Assembly: GCA_031275145.1 (NCBI GenBank)
Contig: JAISPE010000294.1
Location: forward strand, 1-8,248
DNA: 8,248 nt
Direction: 5' to 3'
From: Prevotellaceae bacterium
Lineage (GTDB): Bacteria > Bacteroidota > Bacteroidia > Bacteroidales > UBA932
Both the position numbers and the translations under genes were made by a program. Below the pieces are notes generated by a model that worked only from the letters and a program-made list of their open reading frames with translations, had not been told where the DNA came from and searched no databases. This document shows positions 1 to 6,841 of the stretch, piece by piece. How positions within the stretch are numbered: position 1 is the stretch's first letter; each line of letters starts with the position of its first letter.

Positions 1-79
1 TTCTTTTTGTCTCCATAAACATCTGTTAAACATAATAAAACCTTGAGAATACAACATAAAATAATAATATTTCCCGCTG

Positions 80-87
80 CAAAAGTA
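80..87 (-). promoter_or_regulatory. Bacteroidota -7 box facing left, TACTTTTG
   Basis: Read on the minus strand this is TACTTTTG followed by CA, an exact match to the TAnnTTTG -7 consensus of Bacteroidota housekeeping promoters. No good TTTG/TTG -33 element sits 19-21 nt upstream. It would drive a gene leaving the window to the left. Minus-strand ATG codons at 57 and 33 share one frame, those at 22 and 16 share another, and both frames stay open to the window edge, so the start of such a gene cannot be chosen here. The region is AT-rich, so chance matches are possible. Confidence 0.4.
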
Positions 88-92
88 TGATA

Positions 93-246
93 ATTTCCCC
101 TTTTTTGACAGAATTTCCCGGTTTTTTGACAGAAACTTTAGTTCGACGAAGTCAATTAACATAATTTGCAAAATTAACAGATTTTGTAAATTATGAAAAT
201 TCTGTTAATTATGTCAAAAAGAAAGGAATTATGTCAAAGAGGAATT
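93..246. repeat. Long imperfect inverted repeat built from TTTGACAxAATT words
   Basis: The left arm carries TTTTTTGACAGAA twice (101-113 and 122-134, 21-nt period), each preceded by AATTTCCC or CCCGG. The right arm carries AATTATGTCAAA twice (207-218 and 227-238, 20-nt period), which is the reverse complement of the left word with one change. Nested inside are AATTAACAGA (172-181) and TCTGTTAATT (201-210), a perfect 10-bp pairing, plus AATTAACA as a direct repeat at 154 and 172. The whole could fold as a ~150-nt imperfect hairpin in several registers. It lies between two divergent -7 boxes, so neither of those promoters would transcribe it. The function is unknown. Confidence 0.65.
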
Positions 247-278
247 TGTCGTCTGCATGCCAAATCAAAATTAATTGA

Positions 279-286
279 TACCTTTG
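279..286 (+). promoter_or_regulatory. Bacteroidota -7 box TACCTTTG upstream of the phosphodiesterase gene
   Basis: TACCTTTG followed by CGG matches TAnnTTTG exactly. The sequence 19 nt upstream (ATG at 257-259) is only a weak -33 match. Transcription would begin around 290-295, leaving a 5' leader of roughly 30 nt before the ATG at 324. Confidence 0.55.
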
Positions 287-323
287 CGGAATTAAATTGT
301 TTTTATAAATTGTTTTATAATAT

Positions 324-1310
324 ATGAATATACAACATTATTACCGTTATTTTACAGCTGTTATATTAAATGTAATTCTGTTTTTATCAATGCAATCCTG
401 TACGGAGCAAAGCGCGCGGAGTACAGCCGTTCAAACAGGAATAGAACACGTGTATGTGATAGGAGTTGACGGGTTAAGCAGTGAAGGTCTGAACAAAGCG
501 CAAACTCCTCACATGGATGAACTGATTCGGAACGGCGTTTTGTGCGACCCCGTACGTACGGTATTACCCTCGTCGAGCGCTCCCAACTGGGCTTCGATGC
601 TGATGGGCGCCGGTCCCGAAGTACATGGAATCACTTCCAACGAATGGAGACTCGACAGGCATGATTTAGACCCGATTGTGACCAATGAGTACGGTTATTT
701 TCCCGGCGTGCTAAGCGTTATCTGTGCACAGCGACCCGATCTGAAGACTGCCATGCTGTATCACTGGGACGGGTTCGGACATCTGTTCGAAAAAGAATTG
801 CCCTCACTCAATCAACGTTTCCCGAACGAAAAGGAAACAGCATCAGCGATTGCCGGCTATATCAAAAAGGAAAAACCCGCTTTTATCTTTTCCCAGCTCG
901 ACCATGTGGATGCAGCCGGACATAAATTCGGACACATGTCTCCGGAATATTTGAACGCAGTCACCCTGACCGATTCTTTAGTCGGAATCATAACGAAAGC
1001 CGTACATGAAGCGCAAATAGAAGACAAAACAATGATTTTTATTGTTTCCGACCACGGCGGTATCGGACACGGGCATGGCGGAATGAACTGGAAAGAAGTC
1101 ACAGTTCCTTTTATCCTGAGCGGCGCCGGAGTCAAAAAGAATTATCATGTCCCGACGGAAGTATATATGTACGACGTTGCGCCGACCGTAGTTTTCGCTC
1201 TCGGACTGAAAGCGCCTGACGCATGGCGCGGCAAAGCTATCGAATCTGCATTCAAAGGTATCGATGCGCCTCAGGATCCCTTGAAACTGAACCGCCGTAA
1301 AAGTTTTTGA
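324..1310 (+). CDS. Alkaline-phosphatase-superfamily (type I phosphodiesterase) probable lipoprotein
   Basis: This 328-residue protein has the type I phosphodiesterase/nucleotide pyrophosphatase fold, a two-metal phosphoester hydrolase. Residues about 1-25 are a hydrophobic export signal, and Cys26 (SMQSC) may be the lipidated cysteine, though the lipobox is poor. Visible metal-site motifs are IGVDGL (Asp49), LDHVDAAGH (Asp193, Asp196, His200), VSDHG (Asp243, His244) and the following HGHGG. The nucleophile position of LPSSSAPNWAS aligns best with Ser85, where nucleotide pyrophosphatases usually have Thr. PEVHGI (99-103) is the usual follow-on motif. The length is short for nucleotide pyrophosphatases and lacks obvious extra domains. 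The ATG at 324 suits the signal peptide and the nearby -7 box. The likely place is the periplasmic face of a membrane; the natural substrate (nucleotide, phosphodiester or phosphonate) cannot be told. It stands alone, 155 nt ahead of the next gene, which has its own promoter. Confidence 0.88.
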   Translation: MNIQHYYRYFTAVILNVILFLSMQSCTEQSARSTAVQTGIEHVYVIGVDGLSSEGLNKAQTPHMDELIRNGVLCDPVRTVLPSSSAPNWASMLMGAGPEVHGITSNEWRLDRHDLDPIVTNEYGYFPGVLSVICAQRPDLKTAMLYHWDGFGHLFEKELPSLNQRFPNEKETASAIAGYIKKEKPAFIFSQLDHVDAAGHKFGHMSPEYLNAVTLTDSLVGIITKAVHEAQIEDKTMIFIVSDHGGIGHGHGGMNWKEVTVPFILSGAGVKKNYHVPTEVYMYDVAPTVVFALGLKAPDAWRGKAIESAFKGIDAPQDPLKLNRRKSF

Positions 1311-1322
1311 CGGGTTTATCTG

Positions 1323-1358
1323 CGGTCATGTCAGCGCTTAACTGTCACCGTTTTCTTT
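1323..1358 (+). terminator. Possible weak Rho-independent terminator
   Basis: CGGT (1323-1326) pairs with ACCG (1347-1350), and inner CAG pairs with CTG, with small bulges. TTTTCTTT follows directly. It lies 13 nt after the phosphodiesterase stop codon and before the next promoter, which is the right place. The stem is short and interrupted, so the call is tentative. Confidence 0.35.
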
Positions 1359-1391
1359 AACTGTTGATACAGACTGTGTTTTTACTTTTAA

Positions 1392-1422
1392 ATTGCATTT
1401 TCGATAAATTCAATTACTTTTG
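1392..1422 (+). promoter_or_regulatory. Bacteroidota promoter (-33 ATTG, -7 TACTTTTG) for the DHS-like gene
   Basis: TACTTTTG (1415-1422), followed by CG, matches the TAnnTTTG consensus exactly. TTG at 1393-1395 lies 19 nt upstream of it, the expected -33/-7 spacing. It is the best-formed promoter in the window. It would start a transcript with a leader of roughly 35 nt before the ATG at 1466, and probably also serves tatA and the response regulator. Confidence 0.65.
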
Positions 1423-1465
1423 CGCGAAATACAGTGATGGTTATTGATATTAAAATAAAAGACAA

Positions 1466-2443
1466 ATGAACGGGAAACGTAATGCAATATCTTCTTTTAT
1501 AGAGAAATATTTTCTCCATTTTAACGCTGCTACTCTGGTAGATGCGGCAAAGGCTTATGAAAAAGCTCTGGAATCGGGGCAAAAAATGATGATAACTCTT
1601 GGCGGCGCAATGAGTACCGCCGAGCTGGGCAAACTTTTAGCAGAAATGATTCGACGGGACAAAGTCAGGATTATCACCTGTACAGGCGCTAATCTTGAGG
1701 AGGACATAATGAATCTCGTCGCACATAAAAGTTACAAACGGGTGCCGCATTACAGAGATTTGACCCCGCAGGACGAATGGGCGCTTCTGGAAAAAGGACT
1801 TAATCGCGTGACCGACACCTGTATTCCCGAAGAGGAAGCATTCCGCCGCCTGCAAAAACATATTCATGCTCAGTGGAAAGCGGCCGAAGATGCCGGAGAA
1901 AGATACTATCCGCATGAATACATGTATAAAATGCTGCTGTCCGGAGTTTTAAAGCAATATTACGAAATAGATCCCGCCGACAGCTGGATGCTTGCAGCTG
2001 CGGAAAAAAATCTGCCGATAATCGTTCCCGGATGGGAAGATTCCACGATGGGAAATATTTTTGCATCATACTGTATCAAAGGAGAATTGAAGCCTTCGAC
2101 AGTGAAATCGGGTATAGAATACATGACTTTTCTTGCCGACTGGTACACGAAAAATTCCGGTTCCGGAATCGGTTTTTTCCAGATTGGAGGAGGTATTTCG
2201 GGCGATTTCCCGATTTGCGTTGTGCCGATGCTGTATCAGGATTTGGGTCTGGAATCGACTCCGTTCTGGAGTTATTTCTGCCAGATATCCGATTCCACAA
2301 CAAGTTACGGCTCGTACTCGGGCGCTGTCCCCAACGAAAAAATAACCTGGGGAAAATTAGGTATCGACACTCCGAAATTTATTATCGAATCGGACGCAAC
2401 AATTGTCGCACCATTGATATTTGCATGGCTTTTAGATATGTAA
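1466..2443 (+). CDS. Deoxyhypusine synthase-like protein
   Basis: This 325-residue protein has the NAD-dependent deoxyhypusine synthase fold. Family motifs run in order: LGGAMSTAELG (45-55), CTGANLEED (72-80), VPGWEDSTMG (187-196), a GGG turn (241-243) and SGAVPNEKITWGK (285-297). In the last, Lys297 matches the lysine that forms the enzyme-butylamine intermediate in eukaryotic enzymes, and Glu291, six residues earlier, matches their catalytic glutamate. A gapless reading after GGG puts Asp247 where eukaryotic enzymes have an active-site His (human His288). Bacteria have no eIF5A, so lysine modification of that protein is excluded. Relatives of this fold can transfer the aminobutyl group of spermidine to a small amine, as in plant homospermidine synthase, so a polyamine reaction is possible but inferred. 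No polyamine gene lies nearby. The gene has its own promoter and sits 30 nt upstream of tatA. Confidence 0.9.
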   Translation: MNGKRNAISSFIEKYFLHFNAATLVDAAKAYEKALESGQKMMITLGGAMSTAELGKLLAEMIRRDKVRIITCTGANLEEDIMNLVAHKSYKRVPHYRDLTPQDEWALLEKGLNRVTDTCIPEEEAFRRLQKHIHAQWKAAEDAGERYYPHEYMYKMLLSGVLKQYYEIDPADSWMLAAAEKNLPIIVPGWEDSTMGNIFASYCIKGELKPSTVKSGIEYMTFLADWYTKNSGSGIGFFQIGGGISGDFPICVVPMLYQDLGLESTPFWSYFCQISDSTTSYGSYSGAVPNEKITWGKLGIDTPKFIIESDATIVAPLIFAWLLDM

Positions 2444-2473
2444 TTTTAAATAATATATAAAATAATTATTGAT

Positions 2474-2686
2474 ATGAACACACTTTTATTTTTAGGGAAC
2501 ATTGGAACTCCAGAAATTATAATCATTGCTCTGGCAATCCTGTTACTGTTTGGCGGAAAGAAAATTCCCGAACTGATGCGGGGAATAGGAAAAGGCGTCA
2601 AAAGCTTTAAAGACGGGGTGAAAGGAATCGAGGATGACATCAGTTCTACGCTCGAAGAAGACAGCAAACGCAAACTGGAAGAATAG
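2474..2686 (+). CDS. tatA: Sec-independent (twin-arginine) translocase subunit TatA/TatE
   Basis: This 70-residue protein belongs to the TatA/Hcf106 family, the pore-forming component that oligomerises to move folded proteins across the inner membrane. It shows the full TatA architecture: a short periplasmic N-terminus (1-12), one transmembrane helix (about 13-26), the hinge LLFGGKKIPEL (Phe26-Gly27, Pro32), an amphipathic helix (about 30-46, with GIGKGVKSFK) and a charged cytoplasmic tail. The early GTPEIIIIA segment is typical of TatA rather than TatB, which has a longer tail. No tatC lies in the window. The gene is 30 nt after the DHS-like gene and 49 nt before the response regulator, suggesting one transcript. 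No clear Shine-Dalgarno precedes the ATG. Confidence 0.92.
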   Translation: MNTLLFLGNIGTPEIIIIALAILLLFGGKKIPELMRGIGKGVKSFKDGVKGIEDDISSTLEEDSKRKLEE

Positions 2687-2735
2687 TTTGCGGATATTTG
2701 GACTGTCAGTTAATTGAGCTTAAATTTTTTGGGGT

Positions 2736-3905
2736 ATGAAGGTACTTGTCGTCGATGATGAGCGGAGTATTCGTAATTCTCTTAAAGATATTTTGGAATA
2801 CGAGAATGTCGAGGTAATTCTGGCTGAAAACGGCAATTCGGCAATAGAGATTTTCAGGAAAAACGTATTCGACCTGGTGTTTTGCGACATCAAAATGCCG
2901 GGTATCGACGGGATAGAAACTCTCGAAAAATTGCAGGAACTGAATGCGGATATTCCGGTGGTAATGATTTCCGGTCACGGAAATATTGATACTGCTGTGG
3001 AGTGTATCAAAAAAGGGGCATACGATTTTATCGAAAAACCGCTTGATCTCAACAGGATACTGATTACTCTGCGCAATGCTACCGATAAGACCGCTCTGGT
3101 TAAAGAAACAAAGAAGCTTCAACGCAAGTTTTCCAGAACAAACGAGATTGTCGGAGATTCGGAAAGCATCCGGAAGGTCAAGGATATCATTAACCGCGTA
3201 GCTCCTACCGAGGCCCGCGTTCTGATAACCGGCTCTAACGGAACGGGGAAAGAACTGGTCGCCCGCTGGTTACACGAGAAAAGCAACAGGGCGGATAATG
3301 TGTTTGTAGAGGTAAACTGCGCCGCCATACCTTCCGAATTAATCGAAAGCGAACTGTTCGGTCATGAAAAAGGGTCGTTTACGTCTGCTATCAAACAGCA
3401 CAAGGGCAAATTCGAACAGGCAAACGGAGGCACTCTCTTTCTTGACGAAATAGGAGATATGAGTCTTGCCGCTCAAGCAAAGGTACTTAGAGCTTTACAG
3501 GAAAATAAGGTGCTTAGAGTAGGAAGCGATAAGGATATTATGGTGGATGTGAGGGTTATCGCTGCTACAAACAAAAACCTCCGTGAAGAAATCGAAAAGG
3601 GAAATTTTCGGGAAGACCTGTATCACCGTATTAGCGTGATTGTAATCCATGTGCCTGCCTTAGACGAACGTAAAGAGGATATCCCGCTCCTGGCAGAGCA
3701 TTTTATCACTGAAATATGCGAAGAATACAGTATTCCCAAAAAAGAAATCACCGAAGACGCTGTCGCCGAACTTCAAAAACTTAGCTGGACAGGAAATATC
3801 CGGGAATTTCGCAACGTTATAGAACGGCTTATAATATTATGCGATAAAACTATAGAAACGCAGGACGTCCAGGCTTATGCAAATCCCCTGCTAATTAATA
3901 ATTAA
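2736..3905 (+). CDS. Sigma-54-type response regulator without a DNA-binding domain
   Basis: This 389-residue protein has a receiver domain (1-120) and a sigma-54 AAA+ ATPase (about 138-370). Receiver residues are Asp7/Asp8, phospho-acceptor Asp51, Ser79 and Lys101. ATPase motifs are Walker A GSNGTGKE (166-173, Lys172), the sigma-54 contact loop GSFTSA (213-218; family consensus GAFTGA), Walker B TLFLDEIG (233-240), sensor I VRVIAATN, arginine-finger region FREDLYHRI (291-299) and sensor II WTGNIREFRN (351-360). Only about 19 residues follow, so the Fis-type helix-turn-helix of NtrC-like regulators is missing. The downstream DNA codes for no such domain in any frame, so a recent frameshift is unlikely. 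Helicobacter FlgR is a known regulator without this domain, so it may activate sigma-54 holoenzyme from solution. No histidine kinase gene is present. It is the last gene of the probable DHS-like/tatA set. Confidence 0.92.
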   Translation: MKVLVVDDERSIRNSLKDILEYENVEVILAENGNSAIEIFRKNVFDLVFCDIKMPGIDGIETLEKLQELNADIPVVMISGHGNIDTAVECIKKGAYDFIEKPLDLNRILITLRNATDKTALVKETKKLQRKFSRTNEIVGDSESIRKVKDIINRVAPTEARVLITGSNGTGKELVARWLHEKSNRADNVFVEVNCAAIPSELIESELFGHEKGSFTSAIKQHKGKFEQANGGTLFLDEIGDMSLAAQAKVLRALQENKVLRVGSDKDIMVDVRVIAATNKNLREEIEKGNFREDLYHRISVIVIHVPALDERKEDIPLLAEHFITEICEEYSIPKKEITEDAVAELQKLSWTGNIREFRNVIERLIILCDKTIETQDVQAYANPLLINN

Positions 3906-3930
3906 TGAAACCCGAAAGCCAGAGATCGCA

Positions 3931-4020
3931 ATATGCTGAAAGCGTGATGACGCTTGTCGGAACGTCCTGAGAGGACGTAATTTTCATAACTGCAAGTTCC
4001 GACCGGCTATAGCATACGGT
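3931..4020. repeat. Compact multi-hairpin intergenic repeat
   Basis: Several stems nest or follow one another in about 90 nt just after the regulator gene. AAGCGT-GATG-ACGCTT is a perfect 6-bp hairpin at 3940-3955. GTCGGAAC (3956-3963) pairs with GTTCCGAC (3996-4003). ACGTCC-TGAGA-GGACGT (3962-3978) is a further 6-bp hairpin and is followed by AATTTT. TATGCT (3932-3937) pairs with AGCATA (4011-4016) around them. Within it, CTGAAAGCGTGATGACG (3936-3952) recurs exactly at 8005-8021, so part of the element is dispersed. It could be a palindromic intergenic repeat, the end of the regulator transcript, or both. The T-run is too weak to call a terminator. Confidence 0.6.
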
Positions 4021-4068
4021 ATGATATCTGCGGGATTTACGGGTATACGACAAAAAAAGGAATGATTG

Positions 4069-4272
4069 ATGATATCAGTAAATTCAGAAAACCGTATTGC
4101 GGAAATAGAACAGCAAATATCGCAAATTGTCGTATATAATGATTTTACGCCTTATTTTTTAAATAAGTTTGAAATTATTAACAGTTGTGGAATAAGTATT
4201 TATGTATCATCCGGAGACCGTCAGCTTGACGAGACGTACAAACAGCTGGAATGGTATATTGATTGCTTTTAA
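4069..4272 (+). CDS. Small hypothetical protein
   Basis: This is a 67-residue ORF I do not recognise. The ATG at 4069 is preferred over the in-frame TTG at 4066 because AAAAAAAGG (4052-4060) lies 8 nt before it. Residues about 5-20 (NSENRIAEIEQQISQI) look like an amphipathic helix, and the rest is rich in aromatic residues with two cysteines. There is no signal peptide or membrane segment. It follows the multi-hairpin repeat in the same direction as the regulator gene and converges on murF-alr, with a 67-nt gap. It is visibly more AT-rich than the flanking genes. It could be a genuine small protein, a recent arrival or a chance ORF. The good start context favours a real gene only slightly. 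Confidence 0.45.
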   Translation: MISVNSENRIAEIEQQISQIVVYNDFTPYFLNKFEIINSCGISIYVSSGDRQLDETYKQLEWYIDCF

Positions 4273-4274
4273 CC

Positions 4275-4298
4275 CGACGTAGTCTGGAGACTGCGCCG
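4275..4298. repeat. Hairpin between convergent genes (AGTC-TGGA-GACT core)
   Basis: AGTC (4281-4284) pairs with GACT (4289-4292) around TGGA. The stem extends outward by T-G, G-C and C-G pairs, one A-C mismatch, then G-C and C-G, giving about nine pairs. It lies in the 67-nt gap between the small ORF and the end of murF-alr, where a bidirectional terminator could be expected. No T-run follows on either strand, so it may instead be a palindromic intergenic repeat. CGACGTAGTC at its left edge resembles CGACGAAGTC at 144-153. Confidence 0.4.
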
Positions 4299-4339
4299 AG
4301 CGGGGAAAGAGGGGGATTAAATCCCGTAATTAATTGATT

Positions 4340-6835
4340 TCAGTCGGAAATATAAACCCGTTTTACACGTTGCGAGATACCTGTTAATACCTCGTAAGGT
4401 ATTGTACCTGTAATGTCTGCAATCTCGTAAACAGACGGAGCGTCTCCCATGACTGTTACTCTGTCGCCTTCTTTAGCGTCTATGTCTGTTATGTCAATCA
4501 TGCAGGCATCCATGCAGATGTTGCCTGTAATCGGGGCGGGTTTTCCGTTTACCGTAAAATATCCTTTTCCGTTGCCGAGTTTTCTGTTCAGACCGTCGGC
4601 GTATCCTATCGGTACGGTGGCTATTGTTTTTGGAGCTGTTACTGTGCCATGTCTGCCGTAACCGACGGTTTCGCCCTCGCCGACCTGTTTTATCTGGACA
4701 ATCGCACTGCTGAGAGTTCCGACATTTGTAAGATATTTTCTGTTTTCCTCAATTCCAACACCGTAAAGACCGATTCCAAGTCTCGCCATATCGAACATGG
4801 CTTCGGGAAACCGTTCTATCCCCGACGAGTTTAAGATGTGTCTGATAAAAGAATATCCGGTCTCCTTTTCCAGAGATTTACAGAATCTTTTGAATCTTTC
4901 GATTTGCAGGGCGGTAAATGCGTCATGCCCGGGTTCGTCGGATGCGGCGAGATGGGAGAAAACGGATGCGACTTTAATATCCTGTCTGTTTTTAAGGATA
5001 CTGCACAGTTCCGGCAAATCGTTTTCGACAAATCCGAGGCGGTGCATCCCCGTATCGACTTTGATATGTACCGGATAACCGCTTATCCCCATTCCGGAAA
5101 CGGTTTTCAGAAAAATATTCAGCGAGCTGATACTGTAGATTTCCGGCTCAAGCAGATATTCGATCATAATATCGAAATTGTCAGGCTCGGTATTCAGAAC
5201 GACAATGGGCATTGTGATTCCGGCTTCACGTAGACTGACACCTTCGTCGGCGTATGCCACCGCCAGATAATCAACTCTGTGATACTGCAATAAAGCCGCT
5301 ATTTCCGCAGAGCCGTGACCGTAGGACGAGGCTTTAACCATAGCCATCAGCTTAACTCCCGCATTCAGTTTCGATTTAAAATAGTTCAGATTGTTAACCA
5401 TTGCATTCATATTGATTTCCAGAACAGTTTGATGTACCTGAATTTCCAGCAGACGGGATATCCGTTCAAAACGAAACTGCCGGCCGCCTTTCAACAGAAC
5501 AGCTTCGCTGACGAAACCGGCTTTGTTGCAGTGTGACAAAAATTTATCCGTATCGCGGTAAAATTTGCAATCCGCTATGTTCGAGTTTGCGACAAAATAA
5601 CCGGAATTGCGTTCCAGCGCTTCGCCTATTCCGATGAAACGGCTTATCCCCCTCGATTGAAGAAGTTTGGACACTTGCAGATAGAGTTTTTTTTCGTCCG
5701 GCTCGCTCTGCATGATATCGGACAAAATCAAAGTCTTCTTTCTGTGCTGCGTCAATCCGTCCAGAAAATCCAGCGCAATTGTGAGCGAATTAACGTCCGA
5801 GTTGTACGAGTCGTTGATTATCGTACATTTGTTGATGCCTTTCTTCAATTCGAGACGCATGGCAACCGGAGCAATATTCGCCAGATTTGCCTTTAACAGA
5901 CTGATGTCAAGTCCTTCCGTCAACGAAAAAGCAATGCAGTGCATGGCGTTTTCCGCCGAAGCCGAATCGGGGAAAGGGATTTCAAATTCGGCTTCATCAC
6001 CGATTTTATCTCTTAATACACTGTCGTTTATTTTTATCTTAATGACAGTTTTATTCCGGATATTTGTTTTGCTTAATATTTTCAGATTACATTCGTCGCC
6101 ATAACCCCATGTAAATGTGGAATACCTGTGTTCCGATTCCGAAACCGCCCTATGCAGCACTCTGTAATCCGAACAGTATATCAACAGTTTCGAGCGTTTG
6201 AACAGTTGAAGTTTTTCGGCGGTTTTCTGTTCAGTATCTGTAAAATTTTCCTGATGAGCGTCGCCGATATTTGTAAATATGCCCGTATCGGGATGTAATA
6301 TTTTTTCCAGTCGCGCCATTTCGCCGGGTAGGGAAATGCCGGCTTCGAATATTCCAAGATCCGAAGCGCTGTCTGCCATCAATACGGACAGCGGCGTTCC
6401 TGTCTGCGAATTATAACTTTTGGGACTGCGACTGACTGTCTTTGTGTTTTGAAATATCTGGTATATCCATTCTTTGACGCAGGTTTTCCCGTTGCTTCCG
6501 GTTATCCCCAGTACCGGAAAAGAAAATGTATTCCGGTAATTTGCAGCGATATCCTGAATCGCTTTCAGAGTGTTTTCTACCGCGATAATATTCCCGCCGG
6601 CAATACCTGCTGTCGAAAAACCCTTGTTTACAATGAAATTACGGATTCCTTTCGCATAAAGTTCTTCGACATAATCATGCCCGTCATGCCGGTCGCCTTT
6701 GATGGCAACAAAAAGCGCCGTCTCCATTCTGTCGATCCGGTTACGGCTGTCAATGAAAATGTGATTAATAACAACATCGTTCCCGGGATATGCGCTTCCA
6801 AGAATACCGGAAATTTCGGAAAGTTTATACTGCAT
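4340..6835 (-). CDS. murF-alr: Bifunctional UDP-MurNAc-tripeptide:D-Ala-D-Ala ligase / alanine racemase
   Basis: This 831-residue fusion joins two cytoplasmic steps of peptidoglycan synthesis. The MurF half (1 to about 463) attaches D-Ala-D-Ala to UDP-MurNAc-tripeptide using ATP. It has an N-terminal substrate domain, the P-loop GITGSNGKT (110-118, Lys117), SPKSYNSQTGTPLS (137-150) and NDSYNSD (341-347). The alanine racemase half (about 470-831) makes D-alanine from L-alanine. Its PLP lysine is Lys501 in MVKASSYGHG. KVDTGMHRLG gives Lys592 and Arg599, at the positions of the carbamylated lysine and PLP-contact arginine of known racemases. Tyr726 in VGYGRHG is the opposing base, and CMD (774-776) closes the active site. 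The fusion and its length are normal for Bacteroidota. The start ATG lies 6 nt after the stop of the NIPSNAP gene, so the two are almost certainly co-transcribed. Both catalytic sets look intact. Confidence 0.96.
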   Translation of the reverse strand: MQYKLSEISGILGSAYPGNDVVINHIFIDSRNRIDRMETALFVAIKGDRHDGHDYVEELYAKGIRNFIVNKGFSTAGIAGGNIIAVENTLKAIQDIAANYRNTFSFPVLGITGSNGKTCVKEWIYQIFQNTKTVSRSPKSYNSQTGTPLSVLMADSASDLGIFEAGISLPGEMARLEKILHPDTGIFTNIGDAHQENFTDTEQKTAEKLQLFKRSKLLIYCSDYRVLHRAVSESEHRYSTFTWGYGDECNLKILSKTNIRNKTVIKIKINDSVLRDKIGDEAEFEIPFPDSASAENAMHCIAFSLTEGLDISLLKANLANIAPVAMRLELKKGINKCTIINDSYNSDVNSLTIALDFLDGLTQHRKKTLILSDIMQSEPDEKKLYLQVSKLLQSRGISRFIGIGEALERNSGYFVANSNIADCKFYRDTDKFLSHCNKAGFVSEAVLLKGGRQFRFERISRLLEIQVHQTVLEINMNAMVNNLNYFKSKLNAGVKLMAMVKASSYGHGSAEIAALLQYHRVDYLAVAYADEGVSLREAGITMPIVVLNTEPDNFDIMIEYLLEPEIYSISSLNIFLKTVSGMGISGYPVHIKVDTGMHRLGFVENDLPELCSILKNRQDIKVASVFSHLAASDEPGHDAFTALQIERFKRFCKSLEKETGYSFIRHILNSSGIERFPEAMFDMARLGIGLYGVGIEENRKYLTNVGTLSSAIVQIKQVGEGETVGYGRHGTVTAPKTIATVPIGYADGLNRKLGNGKGYFTVNGKPAPITGNICMDACMIDITDIDAKEGDRVTVMGDAPSVYEIADITGTIPYEVLTGISQRVKRVYISD

Positions 6836-6841
6836 GATCTG

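Noticed and set aside
161..273. Additional minus-strand TAnnTTTG matches (169-176 and 266-273)
   Set aside because: Both read TAATTTTG within strongly AT-rich sequence, one inside the inverted repeat, with no gene start placed to use them. They are likely chance.
2032..2460. 142-residue plus-strand ORF overlapping the DHS-like gene
   Set aside because: It is out of frame with a gene whose family motifs and catalytic lysine are clear, and has no sensible domain.
2687..2735. Separate promoter for the response regulator
   Set aside because: The 49-nt gap holds no TAnnTTTG match and no -24/-12 sigma-54 element that I can see, so read-through from upstream is simpler.
4066..4068. TTG start codon for the small ORF
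   Set aside because: An ATG follows immediately at 4069 with better spacing from AAAAAAAGG. The ATG at 4062 is out of frame and too close to that site.
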